From Anatilimnocola floriformis (GTDB taxonomy: Bacteria > Planctomycetota > Planctomycetia > Pirellulales > Pirellulaceae), in the NCBI RefSeq assembly GCF_024256385.1, contig NZ_JAMLFW010000001.1:1364001-1428000 (forward strand): a stretch of DNA of 64,000 bases, written 5' to 3'. The position numbers were made by a program, and so were the translations under genes. The notes under the pieces were generated by a model. The model made no database searches, was not told the DNA's origin, and saw only the letters and a program-made list of their open reading frames with translations. Of this stretch, positions 1 to 11,554 are shown one piece after another (the stretch's first letter is position 1; every line of letters starts with the position of its first letter).

Positions 1-42
1 GGCTCCAGCAGGAGTTGCACAAGCGTAGGAGGGGATCGGCGA

Positions 43-105
43 GTTATTGCCGGGAGTATCCGGGTTATCACCGGGAGTATCCGGGTTATCACCGGGAGTA
101 CCCGG
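43..105. repeat. 21-bp tandem repeat, three units
   Basis: Three consecutive 21-bp units start at 43, 64 and 85, each close to gttatcaccgggagtatccg plus g. The second and third differ only at one base, and the first differs at two to three. Related units recur at 6212-6253. One plus-strand frame (3-149) stays open and would read a repeated REYPGYH heptapeptide, so the end of a truncated gene is possible. Because the same unit occurs in a clearly intergenic site, I treat this as a non-coding tandem repeat. Confidence 0.75.
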
Positions 106-214
106 GGCCGCCGCGGGAAGGTGTGATTATGGGCTGCCGGTGCGGGTGAATTCCAGTACGTAAGCGGCCCGCGAATCCCACTCCGTTGCGACTCTGGTTT
201 CCGTCGCTGATCTC

Positions 215-312
215 GGGAGGGCGAGGCTCCCGCCGAGCCGCGGCGGTTGAAAGCAGGCGCTGGCGGCCCTCACAGTTCCACCTTAGCGGCTCGGCAGGAG
301 CCTCGCCCTCCC
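215..312. repeat. inverted repeat family A
   Basis: The arm at 215-241 (gggagggcgaggctcc followed by cgccgagccgc) is the reverse complement of the arm at 286-312 with one mismatch in 27 bases. A 44-base loop separates them. Transcribed RNA would form a very stable hairpin. No T-tract follows, so it is not a classical intrinsic terminator. It is probably a dispersed intergenic palindromic element. Confidence 0.8.
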
Positions 313-348
313 GTCGCTCGCCAACAGCGTCCCTAGTTAACTTGGTGC

Positions 349-493
349 CACCCAAAAGAGTGGCAATAAAGTGCGATATTTGGAACGCCATATTGCAGGC
401 GGTTCTTGTCGCTAAGTATTTCTAAGTAATGATTTGCGCAAGAAACAGCTTTTTGTATGGCTTGTTATATTCCGGGGGTATGAAAGGGGGGCG
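349..493. repeat. copy 1 of a ~145-bp repeated element
   Basis: This stretch aligns base by base with 35538-35682 at roughly three quarters identity. Conserved blocks include agtggcaata, gtgcgatatttgg, atattgcaggc and gggggtatgaaaggggggcg. Both copies preserve a short pairing gcaata/tattgc. No long open frame is conserved. Each copy is followed downstream by the box cggacctaagttgga, here at 749-763. Function is unknown; it could be a decayed mobile element end or a structured RNA. Confidence 0.65.
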
Positions 494-513
494 TCACCGG
501 AAACCGCCAGACT

Positions 514-672
514 CCCTCGCCCCGCTCGGGGAGAGGGGCTGATCTGAGTTTGAACTCAATTTTCTGGGGAACTGGTTGGCAGTGCGCAGCGCGTGCTCAT
601 TAGCAGAGCACGGGCTCTCGCTTCGGTTTAACCCCTCACCCCCAGCCCCTCTCCCCGAAGCGGGGCGAGGGG
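514..672. repeat. inverted repeat family B, first site
   Basis: The arm at 514-540 (ccctcgccccgctcgggg then agaggggct) pairs with 644-672 (agcccctctccccgaag then cggggcgagggg). Each arm also contains its own small hairpin. A second site of the same family lies at 31501-31657. The type resembles the ccctcaccctaaccctctcccc repeats scattered between genes in many high-GC bacteria. Confidence 0.8.
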
Positions 673-986
673 AGCAGGATTATTAAAGGGATCTGCCTCG
701 CCCTCCCAAATGAGCGCTGGCGTGAACGGTTACGATTGCGCTCAGCGGCGGACCTAAGTTGGAAGTTCACAACTATATGATGAAGTGTGTTGGTTTATTT
801 GAGGATGTGTTGGCGATGACTTGTTCAGTTGAGCAATAATCTCCCTCAAGGTCGGTTGCCGAGCAAAGTTCCCGCCTTTCGGCCTTGATTTGATCGCTGG
901 ACGAAACCTAAGTTGAGCGGCTGAGGTTATATCGCTAGGAATCGGACGGCGGCGACGGATCGATCTTTTCGCAGGGGTAATTGGAA

Positions 987-3251
<2,265 letters not shown>

Positions 3252-3286
3252 GTCAATCGTTGGAGCCCTGGGTGTGGAACGGAGTC

Positions 3287-4327
3287 CTAAATCAACCGTC
3301 GTCCCGGGTTCCGATACAAAATCTCCGCCAGCAGTTCTGGTGAACCTTGTTCGCCATTCCGCTCGGCGTGCCACTCGCGGTGCGTTGGCACGAACTCGGG
3401 ATGGTAAGGCCAGGGATCGAATGGTTCGTAGCCGATGGCGGTGGCCAGGCGGCTGCTGTTCATGCTGACGTCGCCCGCGCGCGGCGGCAGCGGGCCGGCT
3501 TCGATGCGGTTGCAGCCCATGAGGTCTTCCGGCCGATAGCCGCCGACGCGGTTCACGACCTGGGCGATTTCATACAGGCTGAGCGAGAGAGGACCGCCGG
3601 CGTGATACAGGCCGGTCAGCTCCCGTCGTGCGAGGACGTCGAGCAAGAGCGGACTGAGACAATCGGTGTAGGTTGGCGTGCGGCGCTCATCGAAATAAAG
3701 CGTCGCGGGCTTTTGTTTTTTGAAACGGGATTGAATCCAATCGATGGCCCCCGCATGGCCGTTGAAGCTCACGCCCATCGGTAGCGAGATCCGCAGCATC
3801 GCAGCGCTCGGTCGTTCACGGGCAATCAGCTCTTCGGCTTCGACCATCGTCTTGCCGTAGATGGTCACGGGATCGGTTGCATCATCCTCAAGATGATTGC
3901 CGCCGCGAGTGCCGGAGAATACGAGATCGATCGAGAGATGCACGAGTCGCACATCGCTGGCCGCAATCGTTTCTAGCAGCACTTCCATACTGCGAACGTT
4001 GATCCGCCGCGCCATCACCGGATCGAGCTCGCACGACTTCAGCTTGCAAGTTCCCTCGCAATGCAACACGCCGGCGAACTGATGCTCGTCGAACAACCGC
4101 CGCATTGCATCGCGGTCATCCATGTTGCAGGGGATAATGCCGGGGCCAGAGAGAGGCCAATAGTCGGTACGGCGAATGGCGAGCACCTGCGAACCAAAGC
4201 GGGCGCGCAGGAATTGAAACGCGTTATAGCCGGCAACTCCAGCGAGGCCGGTGACGAGCAGCGGCAGTGGTGGAGTCGCATCCTTCGGTCGATTCGCCGG
4301 CGGAGAAATATCGCTAAAGCTATTCAT
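3287..4327 (-). CDS. RmlD-like NAD(P)-dependent sugar nucleotide reductase/epimerase
   Basis: This 346-residue protein belongs to the extended SDR family, closest in pattern to dTDP-4-dehydrorhamnose reductase (RmlD). A Rossmann motif VTGLAGVAGYNAFQFL sits near the N-terminus. The catalytic pair is in YGKTMVEAEEL, and the LSIDLVFSG segment matches the usual LSTDYVF-type strand. The start is the ATG at 4327, since the codon just upstream is TTG. No other rhamnose genes flank it, so the real substrate is open. It is convergent with the fusion protein gene and leaves about 35 bases between their ends. Confidence 0.75.
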   Translation of the reverse strand: MNSFSDISPPANRPKDATPPLPLLVTGLAGVAGYNAFQFLRARFGSQVLAIRRTDYWPLSGPGIIPCNMDDRDAMRRLFDEHQFAGVLHCEGTCKLKSCELDPVMARRINVRSMEVLLETIAASDVRLVHLSIDLVFSGTRGGNHLEDDATDPVTIYGKTMVEAEELIARERPSAAMLRISLPMGVSFNGHAGAIDWIQSRFKKQKPATLYFDERRTPTYTDCLSPLLLDVLARRELTGLYHAGGPLSLSLYEIAQVVNRVGGYRPEDLMGCNRIEAGPLPPRAGDVSMNSSRLATAIGYEPFDPWPYHPEFVPTHREWHAERNGEQGSPELLAEILYRNPGRRLI

Positions 4328-4345
4328 CAATTCTGCTCAAACAAA

Positions 4346-4846
4346 CTATTCACTAGGTTCCCGCCGAAAATCATCCAAGCCACCGAACTCTTCGTACTCG
4401 TCGATCGACCAGCCCAGCAATCGCCAACCGCTTTCACCTTGGAAGTTGTTCATTTCCCAGTCATCGTCTGCTGCATCCGCCTTCGCGTATCGCATGAAGA
4501 TGTGATTTCGGCCATCTACCGTTGTCGCTACGCGGCGGCCCGCGACATATAGATAGAGCCAGCCTTGCACGCCGACGTACTGCCCGTTTTCACCTTCATA
4601 ATTCGAGGCTCCGAACACTCCCCGAACTTGAAAGTCTAAGGGCTGACCAACGGGAAGCACGGACCAAAATTCCGCGCAAAAACCGTGTGACTTTCCTTCG
4701 CCGACCAGTGCGTTTTCAGCGCGAGTCAGCTTTCGATTGAGGCACTCGGCAAGCCGATCCAAAAGATGGTCGATGACGCCTTGCCACTCGGCGGGCGTTA
4801 AGCCGCCGCGCTGTGGCGATGTCCATAGCAGGTCGTTAGGACTCAT
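4346..4846 (-). CDS. hypothetical protein
   Basis: This 166-residue soluble protein begins MSPNDLLWTSP and has no signal peptide or membrane segment. It is acidic at the C-terminus and rich in tryptophan and glycine in the middle (YVGVQGWLYLYVAGRR). I do not recognise the family. The first 11 bases overlap the end of the upstream esterase gene, which suggests translational coupling. An in-frame extension to 4924 would run deep into the esterase, so the ATG at 4846 is chosen. It ends 19 bases before the reductase start. Confidence 0.6.
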   Translation of the reverse strand: MSPNDLLWTSPQRGGLTPAEWQGVIDHLLDRLAECLNRKLTRAENALVGEGKSHGFCAEFWSVLPVGQPLDFQVRGVFGASNYEGENGQYVGVQGWLYLYVAGRRVATTVDGRNHIFMRYAKADAADDDWEMNNFQGESGWRLLGWSIDEYEEFGGLDDFRREPSE

Positions 4847-6161
4847 CTTTTTTGGGTTGTTTGTCGTGCAAATACTTATCCAAAAACGGCCCAAACTTGG
4901 CGTAGTACGCTTTGTGATCGCCACCGTGATCGGCGGCGGGCATGATCACGACTTCATGCGGACCTTGCAGCTGGTTGATCGTGGCAAAGATTCCTTCGGC
5001 AGGACAAACCGGATCGACCAGGCCGAGACCGATCAGGCCGGGGCACTTTGCTCGCGTGGCAAAGTTCATCGCATCGAAGTAGCGCGATGTCGTCAGCATT
5101 TTTTGTTCGTCTTTCTTCTGCCAAACACGGCTGGCCCAGTTTGGCCAACCGGGCAAACGGCCGGCTTGTTTGCCGGTGTGATCGCAACCAGCGGGCACGT
5201 TCGCGGCAAAGGCGGTCACGGCGGGATGAATGCCAGCGGTCACGATGGCTTGGTAACCACCCTGGCTGCCGCCTTGCACGAGCAGATGCTTGCCATCCCA
5301 ATCGGGCCGTTGCGTGATGAAATCGACCGCGCGGCGGCAAGAGAGAAACATCGGCAAGAAGTAGCTCGTCTCACGGTCCTCGTTGCCGATGCCGGGATAG
5401 TCGTTCAGTTCCTTGGCGGCTTTTTCTTTGTAGAAGTCGGCCGATTCATCAATGGGCAAATCGTGCGCGATGATGTTGAACGCCAGGCGACCTTGCTTCG
5501 CATGATCGACGACCCAGCCACGATTAAGCGGATAAACCCCGGCCCATTGCACCGTCAGCACTGCCGGCAGCTTCTCGCCACCAACCGGCTTTGCCAGTTG
5601 GCCGTAGATTTTCTTACCCTTGATGTTGTCCATCGTCACTTTGTAATACTCGACCTTCTTATCGCCGATGTCGACCGGCTCGAGTTTCACGTTCATCGGA
5701 ATGGCGTCGAGTTCGGCGATCTTGGCTTTCCAAAAGGCATCGAAGTCATCCGGCGGCGGTGAAGAAGCGGCGATCTTCTCGGGAGCAAAAACCGCAGCGG
5801 CAACACCCTTCACTTCCTTGCCTTCCTCGGGCTTGAACTTTACATCCAGCAAAATCAAGCCGGGCGTCTTCTGCGCAGCGTCCTTATCTTGATGAGTGAT
5901 GGTAATCGCTTCGGCACCTGGCTTCGTCATCCCCTTGGTGACTTCGATCAAACCTCCACGGCGGATGGAATACGTGGCCGCGCCAAAAACCGGCTTGTCG
6001 CCATCCTTGACCTCGATAGTCCAAACCACTTCATCGCCGGGCTGATAAACGCCGGTCGCTTGGTTGGCCAAAATCGTCAACTTCGGCTCGGCCGTGGTGA
6101 CGGCAGGAATCAAACACGCGACCAGGCACGTCGCGAAACAGAGCAAGCGGCGGTTGAGCAT
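4836..6161 (-). CDS. secreted acetylxylan esterase-like (CE7) alpha/beta hydrolase
   Basis: This 441-residue protein has a signal peptide ending near TTAEP. An N-terminal beta-rich domain (about 25-130) precedes an alpha/beta-hydrolase domain of the acetylxylan esterase/cephalosporin-C deacetylase type (CE7). The nucleophile elbow is GGSQGGYQA, the acid is probably the Asp in LVDPVCP, and the His is in AADHGGDH. The DDFDAFWKAKIAEL stretch is typical of the CE7 N-terminal region. It is likely exported and removes acyl groups from carbohydrate substrates. It starts 256 bases from the divergent ftsH. Confidence 0.8.
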   Translation of the reverse strand: MLNRRLLCFATCLVACLIPAVTTAEPKLTILANQATGVYQPGDEVVWTIEVKDGDKPVFGAATYSIRRGGLIEVTKGMTKPGAEAITITHQDKDAAQKTPGLILLDVKFKPEEGKEVKGVAAAVFAPEKIAASSPPPDDFDAFWKAKIAELDAIPMNVKLEPVDIGDKKVEYYKVTMDNIKGKKIYGQLAKPVGGEKLPAVLTVQWAGVYPLNRGWVVDHAKQGRLAFNIIAHDLPIDESADFYKEKAAKELNDYPGIGNEDRETSYFLPMFLSCRRAVDFITQRPDWDGKHLLVQGGSQGGYQAIVTAGIHPAVTAFAANVPAGCDHTGKQAGRLPGWPNWASRVWQKKDEQKMLTTSRYFDAMNFATRAKCPGLIGLGLVDPVCPAEGIFATINQLQGPHEVVIMPAADHGGDHKAYYAKFGPFLDKYLHDKQPKKDES

Positions 6162-6211
6162 GGGAGGGACCTCAGAGGGTGGGATTTGACAAGCACCAAT
6201 GATAACCCAGA

Positions 6212-6253
6212 GTTATCGTTGCGAGTACGCTGGTTGTCGCTGCGGGTACGCAG
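6212..6253. repeat. 21-bp tandem repeat, two diverged units
   Basis: Two adjacent 21-bp units at 6212-6232 (gttatcgttgcgagtacgct plus g) and 6233-6253 (gttgtcgctgcgggtacgca plus g) match each other at 17 of 21 bases. They share the frame gttatc..cgggagtac..g with the units at 43-105, and both arrays are preceded by gagttat. They lie in the divergent intergenic region between the CE7 esterase and ftsH, so they are non-coding and could sit in either promoter. Confidence 0.65.
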
Positions 6254-6417
6254 GAGGCAGCCGTTGTCAAGCAAAGTGCGTACAAACCGCAACCGTCCCC
6301 CGGCGGGATGCACAACTTGCCCCATGGTGGATAGAATGTCCTGCGGAACCGCACAGACCCGCTGACGGGTCTGCTTACCATGGAACGACGAACAATCTCA
6401 ACTTGAGCTTAGGTGTT

Positions 6418-8406
6418 ATGGAGAAGTACGAACAGGAAGATGGCGACGGCGAAAACCGGCGAGGAACGCCGCGCACCGCAGGGCTGGGGCTGATGCTCTT
6501 GCTGGGCATCATGCTGATGGTGGGCACGATCTTTTTCGTGCAACAAAAGCGCGACGTCACCATGATTCCGGTCAGCTTTCTGGAAGAGCAGCTGACGGCG
6601 CAAAATGTCTTGCAGGTCACCATGGGCCAAACCAAGGCCGAAGGTATCTTCAAGGAACCGCCGCTGCTGCCGCCGCAGTTGAACCAAAAGGGTCAACTCG
6701 AGCAGCAACTAAACGCCGATAAAACGCCCAAAAAGGCGACTCGCAAGTTCGCTGTCTTTCTCGATCCCAATTGGAGCAAGGACACCGCCTTTGCCGAGTT
6801 GCTCCGCAAGAGCGGCGCTCAAGTCGAGGCCGAGCCCTACAGCGATCCGACCTACACCCTTTATTTCATGGTGATGGCCGTTTCCATCATCTTGTTTGTG
6901 ATCGTGATGTGGTTCATGCGCCGCACGCAATCGCAAATGATGGGTGGCGGCTTCTTCTCGGGCTTCGGCCGCAGCCCGGCCAAACGCTACGAAGCCTCTC
7001 GCCAGGCGATCACTTTCAAAGATGTCGCCGGCGTCGAAGGCGTGAAAGCCGATCTGCAAGAGATCGTCGAGTTCTTGAAAACGCCGAAGAAATTTCAACG
7101 CCTGGGTGGCCGCGTGCCAAAGGGTGTGCTGCTGAACGGCCCACCGGGAACGGGCAAAACGCTGCTGGCTCGCGCTGTCGCGGGCGAAGCCGGCGTGCCG
7201 TTCTACTCGGTCAACGGTTCCGAATTTATCCAGATGTTCGTCGGCGTGGGCGCGAGTCGCGTCCGCGACTTGTTCCGCAATGCCAAAGAAAATTCGCCGG
7301 CCATCATCTTCATCGATGAAATCGATGCCGTCGGTCGGCAGCGTGGCGCCGGCCTTGGCGGCGGTCACGACGAGCGCGAGCAGACGCTGAATCAAATCCT
7401 CAGCGAAATGGATGGTTTTAATCAGACCGATTTCGTTATCGTGATGGGCGCGACCAACCGGCCCGACGTTCTCGATCCCGCCTTGCTGCGGCCAGGCCGA
7501 TTCGACCGTCACGTCACCGTCGGCAAGCCGACACAAAAGGCCCGCGTCGACATTTTCAAAGTTCACACCCGCGACGTGCCGCTCGGCGATGATGTCGATC
7601 TCAATGTCCTCGCCTCGCTGACCATTGGTCTGACTGGCGCCGACATTCGCAACATCGTCAACGAAGCGGCCCTCTGGGCTGCCCGTCTCGATAAGAACAA
7701 GGTCGAGATGTCGGACTTCGAATACGCTCGCGACAAGGTTCTGATCGGGCCGAAGCGGGAAGAAGTCTTGCAAGCCAAGGAAAAGGAAAAGACGGCGTAT
7801 CACGAAGCGGGTCACACGATTCTCGCGTGGGTACTGCCCGGCGCGCATCGCGTTCACAAAGTGACGATTGTTCCTCGCGGTCAAACGCTCGGCACGACGC
7901 AAATGCTGCCGTCCGAGGAGCGGATGAGCATGAGCGAAAGCGAACTCCGCGATCAGTTGGTCGTGCTACTCGCCGGTCGGGCTGCCGAACTGATTATGTA
8001 CGGCGAAGGAACGATCGGTGCGCAGAACGACCTCGAGCGGGCCACGGCCATCGCTCGGCGAATGGTCACCAGTTGGGGCATGAGCAAGCAGATCGGGCCG
8101 GTCGCTTTCAAAATGAGCGATGATGATCCGTTCCTCGGCCGCGAAATGCACCAGCAGCGGACCTTCAGCGAACACACGATGGAGCGAATCGACGAAGAGA
8201 TCGGCCGCATCCTGCGCGAAGCCGCCGAACGGGCCAACAAAATCCTCACCGACAACCGCGAGAAGCTCGACAAGCTCTCGTTCCGGCTGATCGAAAAGGA
8301 AGAGCTCGACGACGAAGACATCACGCTCGTCCTCGGCCCCTCGGTGCAATCGCGCAGCGGTTCGCCCGATCGGCAAACGGTCGAAGTGCCGCGGAATACG
8401 CCGTAA
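6418..8406 (+). CDS. ftsH: ATP-dependent zinc metalloprotease FtsH
   Basis: This 662-residue inner-membrane AAA+ protease degrades misfolded and short-lived membrane and cytosolic proteins. Two transmembrane segments lie at about 21-40 and 148-168, flanking a periplasmic domain. The AAA module has Walker A GPPGTGKT at 241-248, Walker B IIFIDEID and the second region of homology [19 protein letters not shown]. The zinc site is HEAGH from residue 462. The ATG at 6418 is chosen because the frame upstream, though open to 6199, encodes unrelated non-FtsH sequence. The stop overlaps the next gene by one base (TAATG). Confidence 0.97.
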   Translation: MEKYEQEDGDGENRRGTPRTAGLGLMLLLGIMLMVGTIFFVQQKRDVTMIPVSFLEEQLTAQNVLQVTMGQTKAEGIFKEPPLLPPQLNQKGQLEQQLNADKTPKKATRKFAVFLDPNWSKDTAFAELLRKSGAQVEAEPYSDPTYTLYFMVMAVSIILFVIVMWFMRRTQSQMMGGGFFSGFGRSPAKRYEASRQAITFKDVAGVEGVKADLQEIVEFLKTPKKFQRLGGRVPKGVLLNGPPGTGKTLLARAVAGEAGVPFYSVNGSEFIQMFVGVGASRVRDLFRNAKENSPAIIFIDEIDAVGRQRGAGLGGGHDEREQTLNQILSEMDGFNQTDFVIVMGATNRPDVLDPALLRPGRFDRHVTVGKPTQKARVDIFKVHTRDVPLGDDVDLNVLASLTIGLTGADIRNIVNEAALWAARLDKNKVEMSDFEYARDKVLIGPKREEVLQAKEKEKTAYHEAGHTILAWVLPGAHRVHKVTIVPRGQTLGTTQMLPSEERMSMSESELRDQLVVLLAGRAAELIMYGEGTIGAQNDLERATAIARRMVTSWGMSKQIGPVAFKMSDDDPFLGREMHQQRTFSEHTMERIDEEIGRILREAAERANKILTDNREKLDKLSFRLIEKEELDDEDITLVLGPSVQSRSGSPDRQTVEVPRNTP

Positions 8407-8858
8407 TGGGCTACTACGTCCGGGCGTTTTGCAAAGCGTCGCAGCTCCCCTCGCCAGCTGTGCTTACGGAATGGCTGGCCGGGCGCGCGCCCGAAGTGCA
8501 CTTGGATGTGGAAGATCCCGCCGCATCCGATTGGTCGCATTTGGAGTTGGTCTACCATCCTGATCGCCAGCCGATCGTGGTGGAGTTGAGTGGCGATGAG
8601 ATGGTGAGCGACGAAGTCGAAGAGTTCATCGAACTCATCGGCAAGCCGGGAAAATCAGCGCACAAACGCCACGTCCTCGACCATCTTGCCCAAACCAAAA
8701 TGGTCGTCGCCTGCCAACTACTCGGCGACATCGACGATGCTGGCTACGAAGCTAACTATCAGTTCCTGAGCTACTTCGTCGAACACTGCGACGCTCTGAT
8801 CCAAGCCGACGGCGAAGGCTTTTACGACGGCGATAAGGTGATCGTTCGGATCGATTGA
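8406..8858 (+). CDS. hypothetical protein translationally coupled to ftsH
   Basis: This 150-residue acidic cytosolic protein begins [11 protein letters not shown]. Its ATG shares a base with the ftsH stop codon, which argues for coupled translation. No signal peptide, membrane segment or recognised catalytic motif is present. The C-terminus FYDGDKVIVRID looks like a beta-hairpin edge. I do not recognise the family. Coupling suggests expression at a fixed ratio with FtsH, but a functional link is only inferred. Confidence 0.65.
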   Translation: MGYYVRAFCKASQLPSPAVLTEWLAGRAPEVHLDVEDPAASDWSHLELVYHPDRQPIVVELSGDEMVSDEVEEFIELIGKPGKSAHKRHVLDHLAQTKMVVACQLLGDIDDAGYEANYQFLSYFVEHCDALIQADGEGFYDGDKVIVRID

Positions 8859-8872
8859 GATGCCGCGGCGAG

Positions 8873-9994
8873 CTAGTTACTCGCCAGCGCATCACTCTGC
8901 TTCACGAACGCATCGCCGTGCCATTCGGTGTCCTTCGTGACCACACCGCTGGTCTTCGCCTTGGCAGCGGCGCGGGCTTCAGCTTGCCGCTTTACCAGGT
9001 CTGAGTGAGTCGTGAAGTACTGCAGGCTGTGCCCCTTGAAGTCGCTGATCGTTTCAAACTTGTGCTTGTCCATGAAGGCCAGCAAGTCGTCCTTCATCTT
9101 CTTCACGCAGTCGTAACCGACCTTCATCACGCCGGTACAAACCTGCACCGTGTCGGCGCCAAGGAGAATGAACTGGGCTGCATCCGCGCCGGTTTCGATT
9201 CCACCGATGCCGCTCAGGCTGCGATCGGGATAGTGCGCGCGAATCGCTTCGGCGCATTCCTTCACCATCCGCAGCGCGATCGGTTTCACGGCTACACAGC
9301 TATAACCGCCGGGCGTGCTGTACCCTTCCACACACGGTTCAGGCCGTAGCGTGTCGAGATCGACGCTCGTCACGGACAAAATTGTGTTGATCGCGCTTAC
9401 TCCCTGGCAACCGCCGCGGAGAGCTGCGATGGCGGTTTCGTCGATGTGCGTGATATTCGGCGTGAGCTTGGCCCAGACGGGAATTTTCGCGACGCTCATC
9501 ACCCAGCGACAAACTTCTTCCATCAGCGCACAATCCTGGCCCATCGCGGAGCCCATTTTGCGCTCGGGCAATCCGTGCGGGCATGAGAAGTTGAGTTCGA
9601 ACGCAGCCACGCCAGTGGCTTGCACGCGCTCGACGATTTCGCACCAACGGTCCTTGTTGTATTCCTCCATGATCGAAGCAATGACGCAGCCGTCGGGATA
9701 CTTATCTTTCAGGCGTTTGAACTCGTCGATCCAAACGTCGAACGACCTATCAGAAATCAGTTCGATATTCTGCCAACCGATAATTTGACCACTATCGGAT
9801 CGCAGGCGGGCATACCGCGGCTGGACGTTGATGACCTTCGAGGCATCGAGCGAGATCGTCTTGGCGATCACCGCGCCCCAGCCTTCGTCAAACGCTTTGC
9901 CGATGACGTTGCCGTTCGTACCCGGCGGTCCGCTGCCGATCACAAAGGGGTTGGGGAGTTTCAAACCATCGACGGTGGTGGCGAGCGTAGGCAT
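8873..9994 (-). CDS. dihydropyrimidine dehydrogenase, Fe-S-free PreA/PYD1-like
   Basis: This 373-residue FMN-type TIM barrel should reduce uracil and thymine to dihydro forms, the first step of reductive pyrimidine breakdown. Diagnostic segments are VIGSGPPGTNGN, ELNFSCPHGLPERKMGSA, AKLTPNITHIDETA and VQVCTGVMKVGYDCV. The C-terminus (LQYFTTHSDLVKRQ to HGDAFVKQSDALASN) contains no cysteine, so the two [4Fe-4S] motifs of bacterial PreA are absent. From memory the tail resembles plant PYD1. No preT-like partner is in the window. The ATG at 9994 is preferred to a TTG at 10003. The permease gene lies 21 bases upstream on the same strand. Confidence 0.85.
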   Translation of the reverse strand: MPTLATTVDGLKLPNPFVIGSGPPGTNGNVIGKAFDEGWGAVIAKTISLDASKVINVQPRYARLRSDSGQIIGWQNIELISDRSFDVWIDEFKRLKDKYPDGCVIASIMEEYNKDRWCEIVERVQATGVAAFELNFSCPHGLPERKMGSAMGQDCALMEEVCRWVMSVAKIPVWAKLTPNITHIDETAIAALRGGCQGVSAINTILSVTSVDLDTLRPEPCVEGYSTPGGYSCVAVKPIALRMVKECAEAIRAHYPDRSLSGIGGIETGADAAQFILLGADTVQVCTGVMKVGYDCVKKMKDDLLAFMDKHKFETISDFKGHSLQYFTTHSDLVKRQAEARAAAKAKTSGVVTKDTEWHGDAFVKQSDALASN

Positions 9995-10015
9995 GACGAT
10001 CAACGCGCGAGCGCG

Positions 10016-11536
10016 TTACCTCTCTTCAAGATCGGCGGCGACGCTCGGATGACCGAGCATCAGCAGCCAGTACAACACAAAACCAAGCCCAAACGTGACA
10101 AACCAAGCGTATTGATAAATTACCTTGAGAAATTCCGGCGGAGCGATTTTTCCGTGGGTCGCCGCATGCAGAAATCCCGGCAAGCAAGGCGCAATCCCGA
10201 GAACCAACGCGGCAATTGCCCGCCAATTCACACCGCCGGAAAAAGAGTATCTGCCTTTGGGTTCGAAGAGTTCTTTCAAATTCAGTTGCTGTCGTCGCAG
10301 CACCCAGTAATCGCAAATCATGATCCCGCCGATCGCTCCCATCAGGCCGGAGTAACCCACCAGCCACACGCCGATGAAATAATCTCCCATCAACTTCCAC
10401 GGCATCATCAGCATGCCGATGACAGCTGTGATCAGGCCGCCCGTCATATAGCTGATGAGTCGCGGATTGAGATTGGAAAAATCGTTGCTCGGTGAAACCA
10501 CGTTCGCGGCTAGATTGGTCGTCAGCTGCGCGAGAAAGATAATCAGCGTGGCGAAGAGGACGATGGCGATGCTGTTGAACTTCGCCATGAGATCGACGGG
10601 GCTCGGAATCGGATAGCCGTAAATGATGACCGTCGCGCTCGTCACCGCGATGCCGATAAAGGCGAACAGCGTCATCGTCGTCGGCAAGCCAAGTGCCTGG
10701 CCGAGCATCTGTGATTTTTGCGAACGAGCATAGCGCGTAAAGTCGGGAATGTTCGTGGAGAGTGTGGCCCAATAGCCCACCGCACCGGTTAATGACAGCG
10801 GAAAGATCGCCCAGAAGTTGTGTTGCTCTTTTTGCAGCTTCACTGAGCCTTCAAGGACGGGGCCGATGCCACCTGCTTTCCACACGCACCAACCGAGCAG
10901 CGCCAATCCGCCGATGAGCAATAGCGGCGAGCCCCAACTTTCCAGATGCTTGATTTGCTCGAGGCCCGCGATGATGAAATAAACTTCCACGCCCCAAAAC
11001 AGCAGCAGCGCCAGCCAAGTATGCAGCTGCAGACCGATGAGCTCCGTCGTCAGTGTTTTCCAGCCGGGAAACATCATGCCGATGAGGACGTCCATGGCTT
11101 CGCCGCCGATCCAGGTTTGAATGCCGAACCAGCCGCAAGCGACAATGGCCCGCAGCATGGCTGGAACATTCGCGCCGACGGTGCCGAACGACGAACGGAG
11201 CAAAACCGGAAACGACACGCCGTACTTCGTCCCCGCGTGCGCATTGAGGCACATCGGAATCAGCACGATCGTGTTGCCGAGCAGAATAGTGATCAGCGCC
11301 TGCCACCAGGTCATCCCCGCGCTGATCATGCCGCCGGCCAGTTGATAGGTGGTGATGACCACGCTCATGCCGATCCACAGCGCGGCGATGTGCCAGGTGC
11401 TCCAGGTGCGCTGAGCCAGCGTCGTCGGCGCGAGATCGGCGTTCCACAGCGGCGAATGCGAAACGTCTTCGTGCAGTTCGACAAAATCAGCGTGGTGAAT
11501 CGTGGGCGCAGCTGCCGTGGTCGTGGTTGATTTCAT
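10016..11536 (-). CDS. NCS1-family nucleobase/hydantoin permease
   Basis: This 506-residue integral membrane protein has about twelve hydrophobic segments and the NCS1 signature regions, for example LWIGMSVVITTYQLAGG near the N-terminus and CDYWVLRRQQLNL late in the protein. NCS1 members import uracil, cytosine, allantoin or hydantoins. Its place between the dehydrogenase and dihydropyrimidinase genes suggests uptake of uracil, thymine or their dihydro derivatives. The ATG at 11536 (MKSTTTTAAAP) is chosen; the open frame upstream crosses a palindromic repeat. Confidence 0.85.
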   Translation of the reverse strand: MKSTTTTAAAPTIHHADFVELHEDVSHSPLWNADLAPTTLAQRTWSTWHIAALWIGMSVVITTYQLAGGMISAGMTWWQALITILLGNTIVLIPMCLNAHAGTKYGVSFPVLLRSSFGTVGANVPAMLRAIVACGWFGIQTWIGGEAMDVLIGMMFPGWKTLTTELIGLQLHTWLALLLFWGVEVYFIIAGLEQIKHLESWGSPLLLIGGLALLGWCVWKAGGIGPVLEGSVKLQKEQHNFWAIFPLSLTGAVGYWATLSTNIPDFTRYARSQKSQMLGQALGLPTTMTLFAFIGIAVTSATVIIYGYPIPSPVDLMAKFNSIAIVLFATLIIFLAQLTTNLAANVVSPSNDFSNLNPRLISYMTGGLITAVIGMLMMPWKLMGDYFIGVWLVGYSGLMGAIGGIMICDYWVLRRQQLNLKELFEPKGRYSFSGGVNWRAIAALVLGIAPCLPGFLHAATHGKIAPPEFLKVIYQYAWFVTFGLGFVLYWLLMLGHPSVAADLEER

Positions 11537-11554
11537 GCTTCCATTTTTACGTAA

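Larger units (their letters stand above)
150..986. other. repeat-rich gene-free region
   Basis: No credible gene is seen in this stretch. It holds two inverted-repeat pairs (215-312 and 514-672), one copy of a ~145-bp element (349-493), and the box cggacctaagttgga at 749-763. A partial match to that box, acctaagttg, lies at 906-915. The short open frames on both strands run through these repeats and have no start-site or family support. The promoter of the gene starting at 987 should lie at the right end. Confidence 0.6.

Noticed and set aside
43-105. Possible CRISPR array
   Set aside because: Units abut with no spacers, and no cas gene is near.
3-149. Open frame with repeated REYPGYH heptapeptide at the left edge
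   Set aside because: It consists largely of a 21-bp tandem repeat that recurs in a clearly intergenic site at 6212-6253, so a non-coding explanation is simpler.
358-385. Sigma-54-like promoter tggcaataaagtgc in the repeated element
   Set aside because: GG and GC are separated by nine bases where ten are required, and no downstream gene is present.
8873-9994. Loss of the DPD active-site cysteine (GSAMGQD where animal DPD has GLACGQD)
   Set aside because: From memory bacterial PreA proteins also vary at this position, so it is not evidence for inactivity.
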